Assembly: GCA_023411615.1 (NCBI GenBank)
Contig: JAEYOR010000021.1
Coordinates: 1 to 64,000 of the forward strand
Direction: 5' to 3'
Length of the DNA stretch: 64,000 nucleotides
DNA from: Actinomycetes bacterium
GTDB taxonomy: Bacteria; Actinomycetota; Actinomycetes; Actinomycetales; Demequinaceae
The notes below the pieces were generated by a model. That model searched no databases. It was not told where the DNA came from and was given only the letters and a program-made list of their open reading frames with translations. Shown one piece after another: positions 24,694 to 33,083 of the stretch. Every line of letters starts with the position of its first letter. The stretch's first letter is position 1. The position numbers and the translations under genes were made by a program.

Positions 24694-24772
24694 TTGTTCG
24701 ACATACGGTCGACATCGTGCCTGATATCTAGCCCAACTAGCGGCTCGCAGTGACAAGGACCATACTCATCCA

Positions 24773-25198
24773 ATGAATACGCAAAGGATGTCCCTCATGA
24801 CGCTGCCCGTTGATGACCTCGCGGCGGCGATCGACTTCTATGGGCGATCCCTTGGGTGGGAGTTCCGGGTGCGCTTTGGCGACGACATCGCTTTTGTGCA
24901 GATGAACGGCTTTGTCGCCGCCTTGTGGTCGCGCCACTCGTGGGCCGACGAAGGGCTCGATTTTGACCCGCCGGGCTACACCTCTTTTGCAATCAACTTC
25001 TCCCGTCCACCCGAGGTGGATGAGATCGCCGAGCAGTGGGCGGCTGCTGGTGGAGAGGTCGTCAAATCGCCGGGCACGGCCTACTGGGGCGGCTATTCGA
25101 GCTACGTTCGCGATCCGTGGGGCAACCTCATCGAGCTGGCCGTGAACGACGCCTTTGAGATCACTGAGGATGGCCTCACGGTCATGCGGCCGGATTGA
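24773..25198 (+). CDS. VOC (glyoxalase/bleomycin-resistance) family protein
   Basis: This 141-residue protein consists of two beta-alpha-beta-beta-beta units. MTLPVDDLAAAIDFYGRSLGWEFR opens the first unit and YSSYVRDPWGNLIELAVNDAF closes the second, with Glu as the likely metal ligand. The fold includes lyases, isomerases and antibiotic-binding proteins, so the reaction cannot be assigned. CATACT lies 6 nt before the ATG. Confidence 0.85.
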   Translation: MNTQRMSLMTLPVDDLAAAIDFYGRSLGWEFRVRFGDDIAFVQMNGFVAALWSRHSWADEGLDFDPPGYTSFAINFSRPPEVDEIAEQWAAAGGEVVKSPGTAYWGGYSSYVRDPWGNLIELAVNDAFEITEDGLTVMRPD

Positions 25199-25244
25199 CT
25201 CGTCTCCGCCGCACGCACATCCGAGTGCGTGGCACGATGAGCGC

Positions 25245-25799
25245 ATGAGCGAGGCCGCCCTCATCCGCCCAGCCACCGTGACCGACGCCGACGCGCTGGC
25301 GGCGATTTACAACCACTACGTGCGCCACAGCGTCGTCACCTTTGAAACGGAGCCTGTGACAGCGGGCGACATGGGGGCGCGCGTGTCCAAAGTCAAGCAA
25401 GCGGGGCTTCCCTGGCTCGTGGCCTGCGAGCGGCGGGACCATGACGCCCACGCCGTGGTCGGCTATGCCTACGCCGGCGCCTTCAAGGAGCGAGCCGCGT
25501 GGCGGCACTGTCTCGAGACGTCCGTGTACGTGGATTGCGAAGCGCACGGACGCGGTTTAGGTCGAGCGCTCTATACGGCACTGTTCGCGCAACTCAAAGC
25601 CCTCCCGCCAGAGCAGTCGCCGCATGCCCCGGTCCACACCCTCCTCGCTGGCATCGCACTTCCCAATGCTGCCTCCGTTGCATTGCATGAGGCGATGGGG
25701 ATGAAGCAGGTCGGCGTGTTCAGGCAGGGGGGGCGGAAATTCGATGAGTGGATCGACGTCGGCTACTGGCAGCTTGTCATGACGGAGGAAGGCTCGTGA
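25245..25799 (+). CDS. GNAT N-acetyltransferase, phosphinothricin acetyltransferase-like
   Basis: This 184-residue protein has the PAT/bar-type pattern: IRPATVTDADALAAIYNHYVRHSVVTFETEPV at the start, RAAWRHCLETSVYVDCEAHGRGLGRALYTAL (acetyl-CoA loop G-R-G-L-G) and AGIALPNAASVALHEAMGM. Relatives acetylate phosphinothricin, methionine sulfone or similar amino acids. The ATG at 25245 gives the normal family start. Its stop overlaps the next gene's GTG by 4 bp. Confidence 0.85.
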   Translation: MSEAALIRPATVTDADALAAIYNHYVRHSVVTFETEPVTAGDMGARVSKVKQAGLPWLVACERRDHDAHAVVGYAYAGAFKERAAWRHCLETSVYVDCEAHGRGLGRALYTALFAQLKALPPEQSPHAPVHTLLAGIALPNAASVALHEAMGMKQVGVFRQGGRKFDEWIDVGYWQLVMTEEGS

Positions 25800-26173
25800 G
25801 GTCCCGGGAAGTCCTCGCGGGGGTCGTCATCGCTGGCGTCATCGTCGGAATCGCAGTGCCGCTTGCCATTGATCAGGAAAAGAATCGCGTCGACGCCCAG
25901 GTCAAGTCGGATCTCACCGCCGTCCACACGGCGATCTCCGAGTGGGTACTCGCCAACGATGACGTCCCCACTCTCACCACGGACGGCACCGCCGTGTTGC
26001 TCAACGGGGTGGAGGTGACGCAGATTCACCGCGACACTGAGGTGAGCGCGATCGAAGGGATCACCACCACCACCTGGTGTGTCACGGCGTCGAACCCGGC
26101 TGGCAAGCACGCTGACCCACCGGGCTACCGCTTCAAGGCATCGGCCGAGAAGATCGACACGGGAGAGTGCTGA
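25796..26173 (+). CDS. Pilin-like protein without a prepilin leader
   Basis: This 125-residue protein begins VRSREVLAGVVIAGVIVGIAVPLAI after a GTG that overlaps the upstream stop. Numbered from that start, Glu5, Gly14 and Pro22 fall at the same positions as in mature type IV pilins, and the helix continues into VDAQVKSDLTAVHTAISEWV. The C-terminal half has a Cys pair (TTTWCV and the final EC) like a pilin D-loop. There is no prepilin peptidase motif and no pilus gene nearby. It may be a degenerate pseudopilin or a membrane-anchored protein that converged on this form. Confidence 0.6.
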   Translation: MRSREVLAGVVIAGVIVGIAVPLAIDQEKNRVDAQVKSDLTAVHTAISEWVLANDDVPTLTTDGTAVLLNGVEVTQIHRDTEVSAIEGITTTTWCVTASNPAGKHADPPGYRFKASAEKIDTGEC

Positions 26174-26192
26174 GCTTCGTGGCGCTATAGCC

Positions 26193-27227
26193 CTAGGCGT
26201 CGGCTAAGAGGCGGCACACCGCCCGCTCAAGCCGCTGCTGCTCACTGTCCTCAACGTCGGCCGGGAGCAATGACTCGGCATCCGGCACCGCTCGCGAACC
26301 GATGACCGTCCCGTTCTCCCACAAATCCACCACGCGGGGATCCACGTAGGAAGATCGCGCCACCGCGGGCGTATTGCCCAGCGCCGCCGCGACCTCCTTC
26401 ATCGCACCCGCGACAACACGGGTGCGGGCCGTCGCGGACAAGGACGACGCTGGGGGCGCCTCGGCAAGAACCGCGGCGGCGATGACGGTGCCATGCCATG
26501 TGCGGAAAGTCTTGGCTGTCGCGTCGGGATGAACCCACTGCGAAACCGCTGCATTGACGTCGGTGCTCGTCACGTCGTGCCACTGCACAGGACTCGTGGG
26601 CACCCGCCAGGCCAGGAGATCCTCGCGAGGATCCCGCCGTCGCTTCATTGTGCTGATCGCGCGGGCGCAGCGGGCATCAGTGATGGTGATCTCGCGGGCG
26701 ATGCCGCCTTTTGCGGTGTACGAGAACTCCACTGTCTCACCACGAACCACCGCGTGCTCGCGTTTGAGGGTCGCGAGGCCGTGGGTGCCGTTGTCCTGCG
26801 CGTACGTTTCGCCGCCGACGCGGAACAGCCCCTGGTCGAGAAGCCACACGCACAGCGCGCTCACATGTTCCTGGCCGAGATCGCCGTCATCGAGAGCGGC
26901 GTTGATGCGGGGGCGGGCTGTTGCGAGCGCCTGCGCGAAGGTAAGCATCCCAGCGAACTTTGCTCGGTCACGATGGGCACGCCACTTCGCGTGATACACG
27001 TACTGGCGCCGTCCGGCAGCGTCGATTCCGGTCGCTTGGAGGTGACCCAAGGGGTCCGCGCAAATCCATACGTCGGTCCATGCGGGAGGGATGACGAGTG
27101 CGGCGATGCGTTCGAGATCCTCATTGTGTGCGGGATTGCCGGCGGCGTCGACGTACGCGAAGCCTCGGCCACGCTTCACACGGCGCAGCCCTTCCGCATC
27201 GGGGCGGGAGCGTCGCAGCCGCGCCAT
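26193..27227 (-). CDS. DNA topoisomerase IB (poxvirus/eukaryotic-type)
   Basis: This 344-residue protein is a bacterial type IB topoisomerase that relaxes supercoils through a 3'-phosphotyrosine. The N-terminal domain has YVYHAKWRAHRDRAKFAGM. The catalytic domain has FRVGGETYAQDNGTHGLATL, KTFRTWHGTVIAAAVLAE (active-site Arg/His) and ALGNTPAVARSSYVDPRVVDLW, whose Tyr is the nucleophile. Length is normal for the family. TACCGT lies 6 nt before the ATG, so the transcript is probably leaderless. Confidence 0.93.
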   Translation of the reverse strand: MARLRRSRPDAEGLRRVKRGRGFAYVDAAGNPAHNEDLERIAALVIPPAWTDVWICADPLGHLQATGIDAAGRRQYVYHAKWRAHRDRAKFAGMLTFAQALATARPRINAALDDGDLGQEHVSALCVWLLDQGLFRVGGETYAQDNGTHGLATLKREHAVVRGETVEFSYTAKGGIAREITITDARCARAISTMKRRRDPREDLLAWRVPTSPVQWHDVTSTDVNAAVSQWVHPDATAKTFRTWHGTVIAAAVLAEAPPASSLSATARTRVVAGAMKEVAAALGNTPAVARSSYVDPRVVDLWENGTVIGSRAVPDAESLLPADVEDSEQQRLERAVCRLLADA

Positions 27228-27233
27228 GGCGCA

Positions 27234-27239
27234 ACGGTA
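27234..27239 (-). promoter_or_regulatory. -10 element of the topoisomerase IB gene
   Basis: TACCGT on the minus strand is followed by 6 nt (TGCGCC) and the ATG. Confidence 0.55.
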
Positions 27240-27314
27240 CGTCGCATTTTCTCATTGGGACAAGCGGAACATCTGAGACACGTGTTGCGTTTCGAAAAGC
27301 ACTGGAGGTGCATC

Positions 27315-27476
27315 ATGAAGAAAGCAATTTCTCGCTGGGCAATCCTGGCAATCGCGGTTCCCGTTGCGGCATGGGCCCTAGGGGTCGCCGCCAATAAGGC
27401 AGAGCAGTCGCGCGGACACGATTCAAAGCTTGCAAAGGGCTTGCGCTTTGGGCGCGGTGCGCTGAAGTCCGCATAG
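27315..27476 (+). CDS. Small single-helix membrane protein (53 aa)
   Basis: The ATG is preceded by a strong GGAGGT ribosome site 6 nt upstream, which is the main support. The protein starts MKKAISRWAILAIAVPVAAWALGVAANK, a positive N-terminus and one membrane helix, and ends in a basic KGLRFGRGALKSA tail. No known domain is recognised. The same interval carries the divergent promoter of topoisomerase IB. A strong terminator follows 20 bp after the stop. Confidence 0.65.
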   Translation: MKKAISRWAILAIAVPVAAWALGVAANKAEQSRGHDSKLAKGLRFGRGALKSA

Positions 27477-27495
27477 GACCGCGTCATATTCGACG

Positions 27496-27556
27496 ACAAC
27501 GGGGCGGCTGCCCCGGCTGGTCAGAGATGACCGGCCAAAGGCAGCCGCCCCGTTGT
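27496..27556. terminator. Bidirectional terminator between the small membrane protein and metE
   Basis: A perfect 17-bp stem (ACAACGGGGCGGCTGCC and its complement) encloses a smaller inner hairpin (GGTCA-GAGA-TGACC). It lies between convergent genes and can stop transcription from both sides. Confidence 0.85.
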
Positions 27557-27564
27557 GCGTTGAG

Positions 27565-29871
27565 TTAGCGAACAGCCGTGGTGGCGTCGATGAGGTTCTT
27601 CAGGCTCGCGGTCGTCTCTGCGTAGCCGCGGGTCTTGAGCCCACAGTCGGGGTTCACCCACAGTTGCGTGCCAGGGATGGACTCCTTGGCCAACGTGAGC
27701 AGTTCGGTGATCTCCTCAGTGGAGGGGACGCGCGGCGAGTGGATGTCCCACACGCCCGGGCCGATGCCGCGAGCAAAGCCGTGATCACGGATCGCCGGGA
27801 GCACTTCCATACGCGAACGGGCTGCCTCGATCGATGTGACATCGGCGTCGAGGCCATCGATTGCGTCGATGATCTCGCCAAACTCCGAGTAGCACAGGTG
27901 GGTGTGCACCTGAGTGTCATCGCGCGCGCCCGCAGTGGCGAGCTTGAACGAGTTGACGGACCAGTCGAGGTAGGCCGCCTTGTCGCGGTCCTTGAGGGGG
28001 AGGAGCTCGCGAAGTGCGGGCTCGTCCACTTGAATGATGCCGATGCCGGCCTCCTCGAGGTCAGCGATCTCCTCGCGCAAAGCGAGCGCCACCTGGTTGG
28101 CGGTGACGCCGAGCGGCTGGTCATCGCGCACAAACGACCACGCGAGGATCGTCACCGGACCGGTGAGCATGCCCTTGACCGGCTTCTCCGAAAGCGACTG
28201 TGCATAGGCGGCCCACTTGACAGTCATCGGCTCGGGACGCGCCACGTCACCCCAGAGGATCGAGGGGCGCGTGCACCGCGAACCGTAGGACTGCACCCAG
28301 CCGTTGACCGTGACATCGAAGCCATCGAGCAACTCGGCGAAGTACTGCACCATGTCGTTGCGCTCGGCTTCACCGTGGACGAGAACGTCAAGACCGAGTT
28401 CCTCCTGGAGCTTGATGACGGAGGCGATCTCCGCCTTCATCGCCTCTTCGTAATCTGCGTCGCTCAACTGACCCTTCGCCCATGCAGCACGAGCCTTGCG
28501 GATCTCGGGGGTCTGCGGGAACGATCCGATCGTCGTCGTCGCAAGCTCGGGCAAAGCAAAGCGGTTCGCCTGGGCGGCGGCACGGATCGCGTAGTCCGAA
28601 CGAGCAAAGTCCGCGGGCTTGACGGCCTCAAGAGCCGCGCGCACATCGGCACGGTTGGTGCCCGGGTGCGCTGCACGCGAGGCGAGAGCGGCACGTGCAG
28701 ACCCAAGAGCCTCGGCAACGGCGTCCACACCGTCACGGCGAGCCGCCGCAAGCGTCACCACTTCACCGATCTTCTCGTCGGCAAAGGCGAGCCACGAGAC
28801 GAGTTCGTCGCTCAAGTGGTCCTCGCCGTTCAAGGTGTGAGGCACGTGGAACAAAGAGGTGGAGGTCGAGACCGCGACGGTGGCGCCAAGAGCGGCGACC
28901 GCGTCGAGCGTGGCAAGCGCTTTGTCGAGGTCGGTGCGCCAAATGTTGTGGCCGTCGATGACACCGGCGGCGATCGTCACGCCCGAGAGGTCAACGCCGG
29001 TAGGAACGCCACCGCGCACGAGGTCGAGGCCAATCGCGTCGATCGGTGCGGCGGCGAGCACGGGAAGGGCATCGTCGAGCGAACCCATCGGAGCGGCAAC
29101 AAAAAGCTGCGGACGCGCCGCCTGCCCGCCAAGGAACTCGTAGGCGCGCTTGGCGTTGGCAAGCACGTCCGCGCGATCGGCGTGAATGTCCGCCACGAGG
29201 ATCGGCTCGTCGATTTGCACCCACTCGGCGCCTGCGGCCTTGAAGGCGGCTAGCAGCTCGGCATAGACCGGCAACAGGTCGCCCAGGCGAGTGACGGGAT
29301 CAAAGCCCTCGGGAGCGTCGTCCGATGCCTTGGCGAGGTACAAGAATGTGAGCGGACCGGTGATGACGGGGCGCGTGACAAAGCCCGCGTTCTTGCCCTC
29401 CACGAACTCGTCCACCCAGCGCGTCGACGACAGCGCAAAGGCGGTCTCGGGGCCGATCTCCGGCACGAGGTAGTGGTAGTTCGAGTCGAACCACTTGGTC
29501 ATCTCGAGCGGTGCCTTGTCACCCTCACCGCGAGCGATGATCGAGTAACCGGCGAGGTCAACAGCACCGTTCGCGTCACGCAAGTGCGCAAAACGGCTCG
29601 GCACTGCACCAAAGGTGACGGCTGCGTCGAGCACGTGGTCGTAGAACGAGAAGTTGGACGGGATCGACGAATCCGTGCGGCCGAGTCCCAGCGCGGACAT
29701 TCGTTCGCGAGTGGTGGAGCGCAAGTCAGCGGCAGCCGCTTCCAGATCGGTCTGGGAGGTAGCGCCCTTCCAGAACGACTCGAGGGCCTTCTTCAACTCG
29801 CGGCCCGGGCCGATGCGCGGGTAGCCGAGGATGGTGCCGGTGGGAAAGGACGAGGGGGTTGCGTCAGACAT
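27565..29871 (-). CDS. metE: Cobalamin-independent methionine synthase
   Basis: This 768-residue enzyme transfers a methyl group from 5-methyltetrahydropteroyltri-glutamate to homocysteine. The N-terminal domain begins GTILGYPRIGPGRELKKALESFWKG. The C-terminal catalytic domain begins TTIGSFPQTPEIRKARAAW and carries the zinc ligands in VLVHGEAERNDMV (His, Cys-equivalent region) and WVNPDCGLKTRGY (Cys). It lies 1.5 kb from metF, which makes its methyl donor. No cobalamin or SAM riboswitch is recognisable in the 5' region. Confidence 0.97.
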   Translation of the reverse strand: MSDATPSSFPTGTILGYPRIGPGRELKKALESFWKGATSQTDLEAAAADLRSTTRERMSALGLGRTDSSIPSNFSFYDHVLDAAVTFGAVPSRFAHLRDANGAVDLAGYSIIARGEGDKAPLEMTKWFDSNYHYLVPEIGPETAFALSSTRWVDEFVEGKNAGFVTRPVITGPLTFLYLAKASDDAPEGFDPVTRLGDLLPVYAELLAAFKAAGAEWVQIDEPILVADIHADRADVLANAKRAYEFLGGQAARPQLFVAAPMGSLDDALPVLAAAPIDAIGLDLVRGGVPTGVDLSGVTIAAGVIDGHNIWRTDLDKALATLDAVAALGATVAVSTSTSLFHVPHTLNGEDHLSDELVSWLAFADEKIGEVVTLAAARRDGVDAVAEALGSARAALASRAAHPGTNRADVRAALEAVKPADFARSDYAIRAAAQANRFALPELATTTIGSFPQTPEIRKARAAWAKGQLSDADYEEAMKAEIASVIKLQEELGLDVLVHGEAERNDMVQYFAELLDGFDVTVNGWVQSYGSRCTRPSILWGDVARPEPMTVKWAAYAQSLSEKPVKGMLTGPVTILAWSFVRDDQPLGVTANQVALALREEIADLEEAGIGIIQVDEPALRELLPLKDRDKAAYLDWSVNSFKLATAGARDDTQVHTHLCYSEFGEIIDAIDGLDADVTSIEAARSRMEVLPAIRDHGFARGIGPGVWDIHSPRVPSTEEITELLTLAKESIPGTQLWVNPDCGLKTRGYAETTASLKNLIDATTAVR

Positions 29872-29951
29872 GATTCCTCAAATGGATGCTGCGCGGCGGG
29901 CTCGCCATTGCGCTTGGTCGACGCGTCGATTGCGCCGAGATAGCGCCACAC

Positions 29952-29981
29952 ACTCTAGCGGGATGCGCCCATCCGGACCAA
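29952..29981 (-). promoter_or_regulatory. metE promoter
   Basis: On the minus strand TTGGTC and TAGAGT are separated by 18 bp, a reasonable -35/-10 pair. It predicts a leader of roughly 75 nt before the metE ATG, unlike the many leaderless genes nearby. Confidence 0.5.
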
Positions 29982-29999
29982 CGCGAGCTGGCACCTTTT

Positions 30000-30431
30000 C
30001 TATGGGTTCCTTTGAACCAATTGCACCGGAGTGCCCGCCTCCACCGTGCGAGACACCGTGCACTCGCGCTCATGCGATGCAGTGAGCGCGGCGGCGATGC
30101 GGGCACGCGCCTTGTCCCCCTCCTCGCCCTCAGGGAACTGAAGGTCAAAGATGACGCGGATGTTCTCGAGGATGTTGCCCGTCTCGTCATCGTTGACGTA
30201 ATCGGCCTCGGCAGTCGCCTCGAACTTTTCCGGTTCCGCCCGGCGCGAGGTCATGAAGTCCACGTCCACACTCGAGCAGCCAGCGATCGCCGCGAGGAGC
30301 AGTTCCACGGGAGTGAGAAGTCCCTCGCCACGGCCGAACTGAAGTGTTGCACCCGCGGCATTTATTGCGGTGTACACGCCGACGCTGTCGCGGGTGAGGG
30401 TGACGGTGCGGGGATTCACTGTGCGAGCCAT
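30000..30431 (-). CDS. OsmC/Ohr family peroxiredoxin-like protein
   Basis: This 143-residue protein has the OsmC fold. The two conserved redox cysteines are in LLLAAIAGCSSVDVDFM (near residue 51) and HERECTVSRTVE (near residue 125). OsmC/Ohr proteins reduce organic hydroperoxides using a lipoyl or dithiol donor. It sits between metF and metE on the same strand. GACGAT lies 6 nt before the ATG, a poor match to the leaderless promoter pattern. Confidence 0.88.
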   Translation of the reverse strand: MARTVNPRTVTLTRDSVGVYTAINAAGATLQFGRGEGLLTPVELLLAAIAGCSSVDVDFMTSRRAEPEKFEATAEADYVNDDETGNILENIRVIFDLQFPEGEEGDKARARIAAALTASHERECTVSRTVEAGTPVQLVQRNP

Positions 30432-30497
30432 GGTTCCATCGTCCCATGCGGCCGACGCCGGGGCTGGGCGCTCGGGGCTCGCGGCTGGGGGCCGGGG

Positions 30498-31388
30498 CTA
30501 GGCTCCCGGGTGCGGCAAACCGAGTGCGTCGACAAGCGCCAATGCCGCCTCGTGGCGGTTGAAGGTGATGATGTGGATGCCGGGCGCGCCAGCGTCGAGC
30601 AAATCGCGGGACAAGGTCGCCGCATGCTCCACTCCCGCAGCGAGCGCCGCCTCGTCGTCGGCCGCCGCTTCCAAAGCCTCGACAAGCTCGGCCGGCGTCG
30701 GGACTCCAGTGAGTTCGGCGGCGCGATAGGCGCGGCGGGCGGTGACAAGCGGCATTACTTCAGGAACGATCGGCAGGCCAACGCCCTCGCGTCCCGCATC
30801 GCGAACGAGATCCACGTAATGGCTCACCTCGTAGAACACCTGGGTGATGGCAAAGTCAGCGCCCGCCTCTTGCTTGGCCCGCAGCACATCGAGACCTTGC
30901 TGACGCCATTGCTCAACGGCGTGCTGGGCCGGAAAGGCCGTCACGCCTACGCACACGTCAACCCCGTTGGCAGCGGCCACCTCCCTCAAGAGCTCGACAA
31001 GCTGGGAAGCGTAAAGCAGGCCATCCGGGTGGGGACGCCAATCTGCCTGGCCCTTGGGAGGGTCGCCGCGCAATGCGAGAAAGTCGCGCACGCCGTCGGC
31101 CAAATACTCCTCAATGACGGCGACGAGGTCCGCGCGAGACTGATCGACACACGTGAGGTGAGCGAGCGGCGGGATGGTGTGGGCGACCGCGAGGTTATGG
31201 ACCACGTCGCGGCTCGTGCCACGGGTGCTGCCTGATGCCCCATAGGTGATCGACATGAAGTCGGGGCTCGTCGCGGCAAGCAGAGACATCGTCGCGCTCA
31301 GTTGCTGCTCGGCGGCAGGGCTGCGTGGCGGAAACAGCTCATACGAGAGCGTGGGACGGCCTGCGCCGAGGAGGTCACGGATGGTCAT
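30498..31388 (-). CDS. metF: 5,10-Methylenetetrahydrofolate reductase
   Basis: This 296-residue FAD-dependent TIM-barrel enzyme makes 5-methyl-THF for methionine synthesis. Key blocks are PTLSYELFPPRSPAAEQQL (catalytic Glu), FMSITYGASGSTRGTS, PPLAHLTCVD, DFLALRGDPPKG and GADFAITQVFYEV. The ATG at 31388 fits the family start; a longer frame begins at 31439 without a ribosome site. TAGTCT lies 10 nt upstream. Together with the gcv genes and metE it forms a one-carbon region. Confidence 0.95.
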   Translation of the reverse strand: MTIRDLLGAGRPTLSYELFPPRSPAAEQQLSATMSLLAATSPDFMSITYGASGSTRGTSRDVVHNLAVAHTIPPLAHLTCVDQSRADLVAVIEEYLADGVRDFLALRGDPPKGQADWRPHPDGLLYASQLVELLREVAAANGVDVCVGVTAFPAQHAVEQWRQQGLDVLRAKQEAGADFAITQVFYEVSHYVDLVRDAGREGVGLPIVPEVMPLVTARRAYRAAELTGVPTPAELVEALEAAADDEAALAAGVEHAATLSRDLLDAGAPGIHIITFNRHEAALALVDALGLPHPGA

Positions 31389-31529
31389 GGCGGTGGACAG
31401 ACTACGCGGACGTGACGTACCGGACCAGTTGACCCACATTGCGCGAACTCTTCGTCACCGTCGTCCCATGTTTTCCACATCAGTGAGATAGGCCTCGCGC
31501 GTGTCAGCCATGCGGGCCAAGATTGTCGC

Positions 31530-32096
31530 ATGATCACAGAAACGAGCGATTTGTTGCGATGTTTCGGCAACGGCGACCCCATTTACGAGCGTTACCACGA
31601 TGAGGAGTGGGGAGTCCCGGTTCACGGCGACGCCGCTATCTACGAACGCATCGTTCTTGAAGGCATGCAATCAGGTCTTTCCTGGGCGACTATTCTTCGC
31701 AAACGGGATGCCTTCCGCGAACTGTTCGAGGGTTTCGATCCCGCGCGGGTCGCGGCGTTCGGCGAGGACGATATCGAGCGCCTCATGAATGACAGCCGCA
31801 TTGTGCGCAATCGCCAGAAGATCGAGTCGGCGATCACCAATGCACGGGCCGTGGTCTCCTTGCAGGAGTCCGGCATCTCTCTCGACGAGATGTTCTGGTC
31901 CCATGCACCCACGCCGCGCACCGTACGCGCCACGAGGTGGGAGGACGTTCCGAGTTCAACACCCGAGTCACTCGCTCTCGCCAAGACGCTCAAAATGGCG
32001 GGCTTTGTGTTCATCGGTCCCGTGACGATGTACGCGGCCATGCAAGCGTGCGGCCTCGTTGATGATCACCTGGACGGTTGCATCAACGTGACGTGA
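31530..32096 (+). CDS. tag: DNA-3-methyladenine glycosylase I
   Basis: This 188-residue base-excision enzyme removes 3-methyladenine from DNA. It has the family start LRCFGNGDPIYERYHDEEWGVP, the IVLEGMQSGLSWATILRKRDAFRELF block and the conserved FVFIGPVTMYAAMQACGLVDDHLDGC. The zinc-snap ligands are visible: Cys11 and His24 at the N-terminus and the His and Cys of DDHLDGC at the C-terminus. CAAGAT lies 6 nt before the ATG. Confidence 0.94.
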   Translation: MITETSDLLRCFGNGDPIYERYHDEEWGVPVHGDAAIYERIVLEGMQSGLSWATILRKRDAFRELFEGFDPARVAAFGEDDIERLMNDSRIVRNRQKIESAITNARAVVSLQESGISLDEMFWSHAPTPRTVRATRWEDVPSSTPESLALAKTLKMAGFVFIGPVTMYAAMQACGLVDDHLDGCINVT

Positions 32097-32106
32097 GTCG
32101 CGAGCG

Positions 32107-32661
32107 CTAACAGGCCGCGCCGCGGTGACGCCGGATCGCGTCATCGATGAGCGCCGCGACGATGGGCTCATCTGCCCTCAGCCAGTTGACGCCGTCTCGC
32201 CAAGCGCCGGGTTCGAGCCACGTCACCTCGTCGTGGTCCTCGAGCGGGGCGGGCTCGGCAGAACCGGGCGCGATCTCGCACCAGAAAATCCGCATGACCA
32301 AGCGGAACGCCGAGGGCGGTACGTCTGGGGCGGGTACCGATCCGAATTCGCGGATCTCCCACACGGCGTCACCGGTCTCGGCGGAGGTGTGAGGCCCCAC
32401 AAGCTCATCGCCCACCAGAACCTCGACGCCAAGCTCTTCGCGAAGTTCGCGGCGCAGCGCCTCCTCAACGCTTTCGCCGCGTTCCACCTTGCCGCCGGCG
32501 AACTCCCATTGCCCCCGCGCCCACGCGGGCAGGGTTCTGCGCGCGCTGAGAAGACGACGCGGCAAAGCAAGGGAATCGGTGATCGCACCGGCAACGATGA
32601 GGAGTTCAGGCGGAGCTTGCCGCCCCCCGGGCAACGCACCTGACGCGTGCGTATCGGGCAT
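32107..32661 (-). CDS. Nudix hydrolase (MutT-like)
   Basis: This 184-residue protein carries a complete Nudix box, [23 protein letters not shown]. The preceding [12 protein letters not shown] and the N-terminal [10 protein letters not shown] strand match MutT/8-oxo-dGTP-type enzymes that hydrolyse oxidised nucleotides. Its ATG overlaps the gcvH stop by one base (TAATG), so it is translated with the glycine-cleavage operon. Whether this position has a metabolic meaning is unclear. Confidence 0.88.
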   Translation of the reverse strand: MPDTHASGALPGGRQAPPELLIVAGAITDSLALPRRLLSARRTLPAWARGQWEFAGGKVERGESVEEALRRELREELGVEVLVGDELVGPHTSAETGDAVWEIREFGSVPAPDVPPSAFRLVMRIFWCEIAPGSAEPAPLEDHDEVTWLEPGAWRDGVNWLRADEPIVAALIDDAIRRHRGAAC

Positions 32662-33041
32662 TACGACACGTGGTCAGCGTATGCGTCGGCATCCATAAGG
32701 TCGGTCTCTTCTGACACCTCAACCTTGAAGATCCAACCCGCCTCGTAGGGCTCGTCATTGATGGCGCCCGGCGCACCTGCAAGGGCCTCGTTGACGGCAG
32801 TGACTGTGCCGGAGACGGGCGAATAGAGCTCGCTCACGGCCTTGGTCGATTCAAGTTCGCCGCACACCTCGCCCGCCGTCACCTTGTCCCCCACGCTCGG
32901 CAGTTCCACGTAGACCACGTCACCAAGAGCGCTCGCCGCGTAATCGGTGATGCCAACGGTGACCACTGAGCCGGGCTCTGCGTCGCCCGCCACCCATTCG
33001 TGCTCGGAGGAGTAAAGCAAATCAGACGGAACGGAGGACAT
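32661..33041 (-). CDS. gcvH: Glycine cleavage system H protein
   Basis: This 126-residue lipoyl carrier shuttles the aminomethyl group between the P and T proteins. The lipoylated lysine lies in [18 protein letters not shown] (near residue 62). The start YSSEHEWV and end GWIFKVEVS are typical. ATG 33041 is chosen for the AAAGGG ribosome site just upstream; a longer frame has none. It lies 42 bp after gcvT. Confidence 0.96.
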   Translation of the reverse strand: MSSVPSDLLYSSEHEWVAGDAEPGSVVTVGITDYAASALGDVVYVELPSVGDKVTAGEVCGELESTKAVSELYSPVSGTVTAVNEALAGAPGAINDEPYEAGWIFKVEVSEETDLMDADAYADHVS

Positions 33042-33083
33042 GAGCCAACCCTTTCGCGCAATGTGGAAGGAAGAGGCCACGCA

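Noticed and set aside
27477..27564. Riboswitch-like nested hairpin near metE
   Set aside because: It lies at the 3' side of metE between convergent genes, so it is a terminator and not a leader element.
27553..29253. Long open frame (566 codons) on the plus strand
   Set aside because: It is antisense to metE and its translation has no family resemblance.
29872..29999. Possible cobalamin or SAM riboswitch upstream of metE
   Set aside because: No B12-box or recognisable SAM/SAH riboswitch core is present in the roughly 75-nt predicted leader. An ordinary promoter explains the region.
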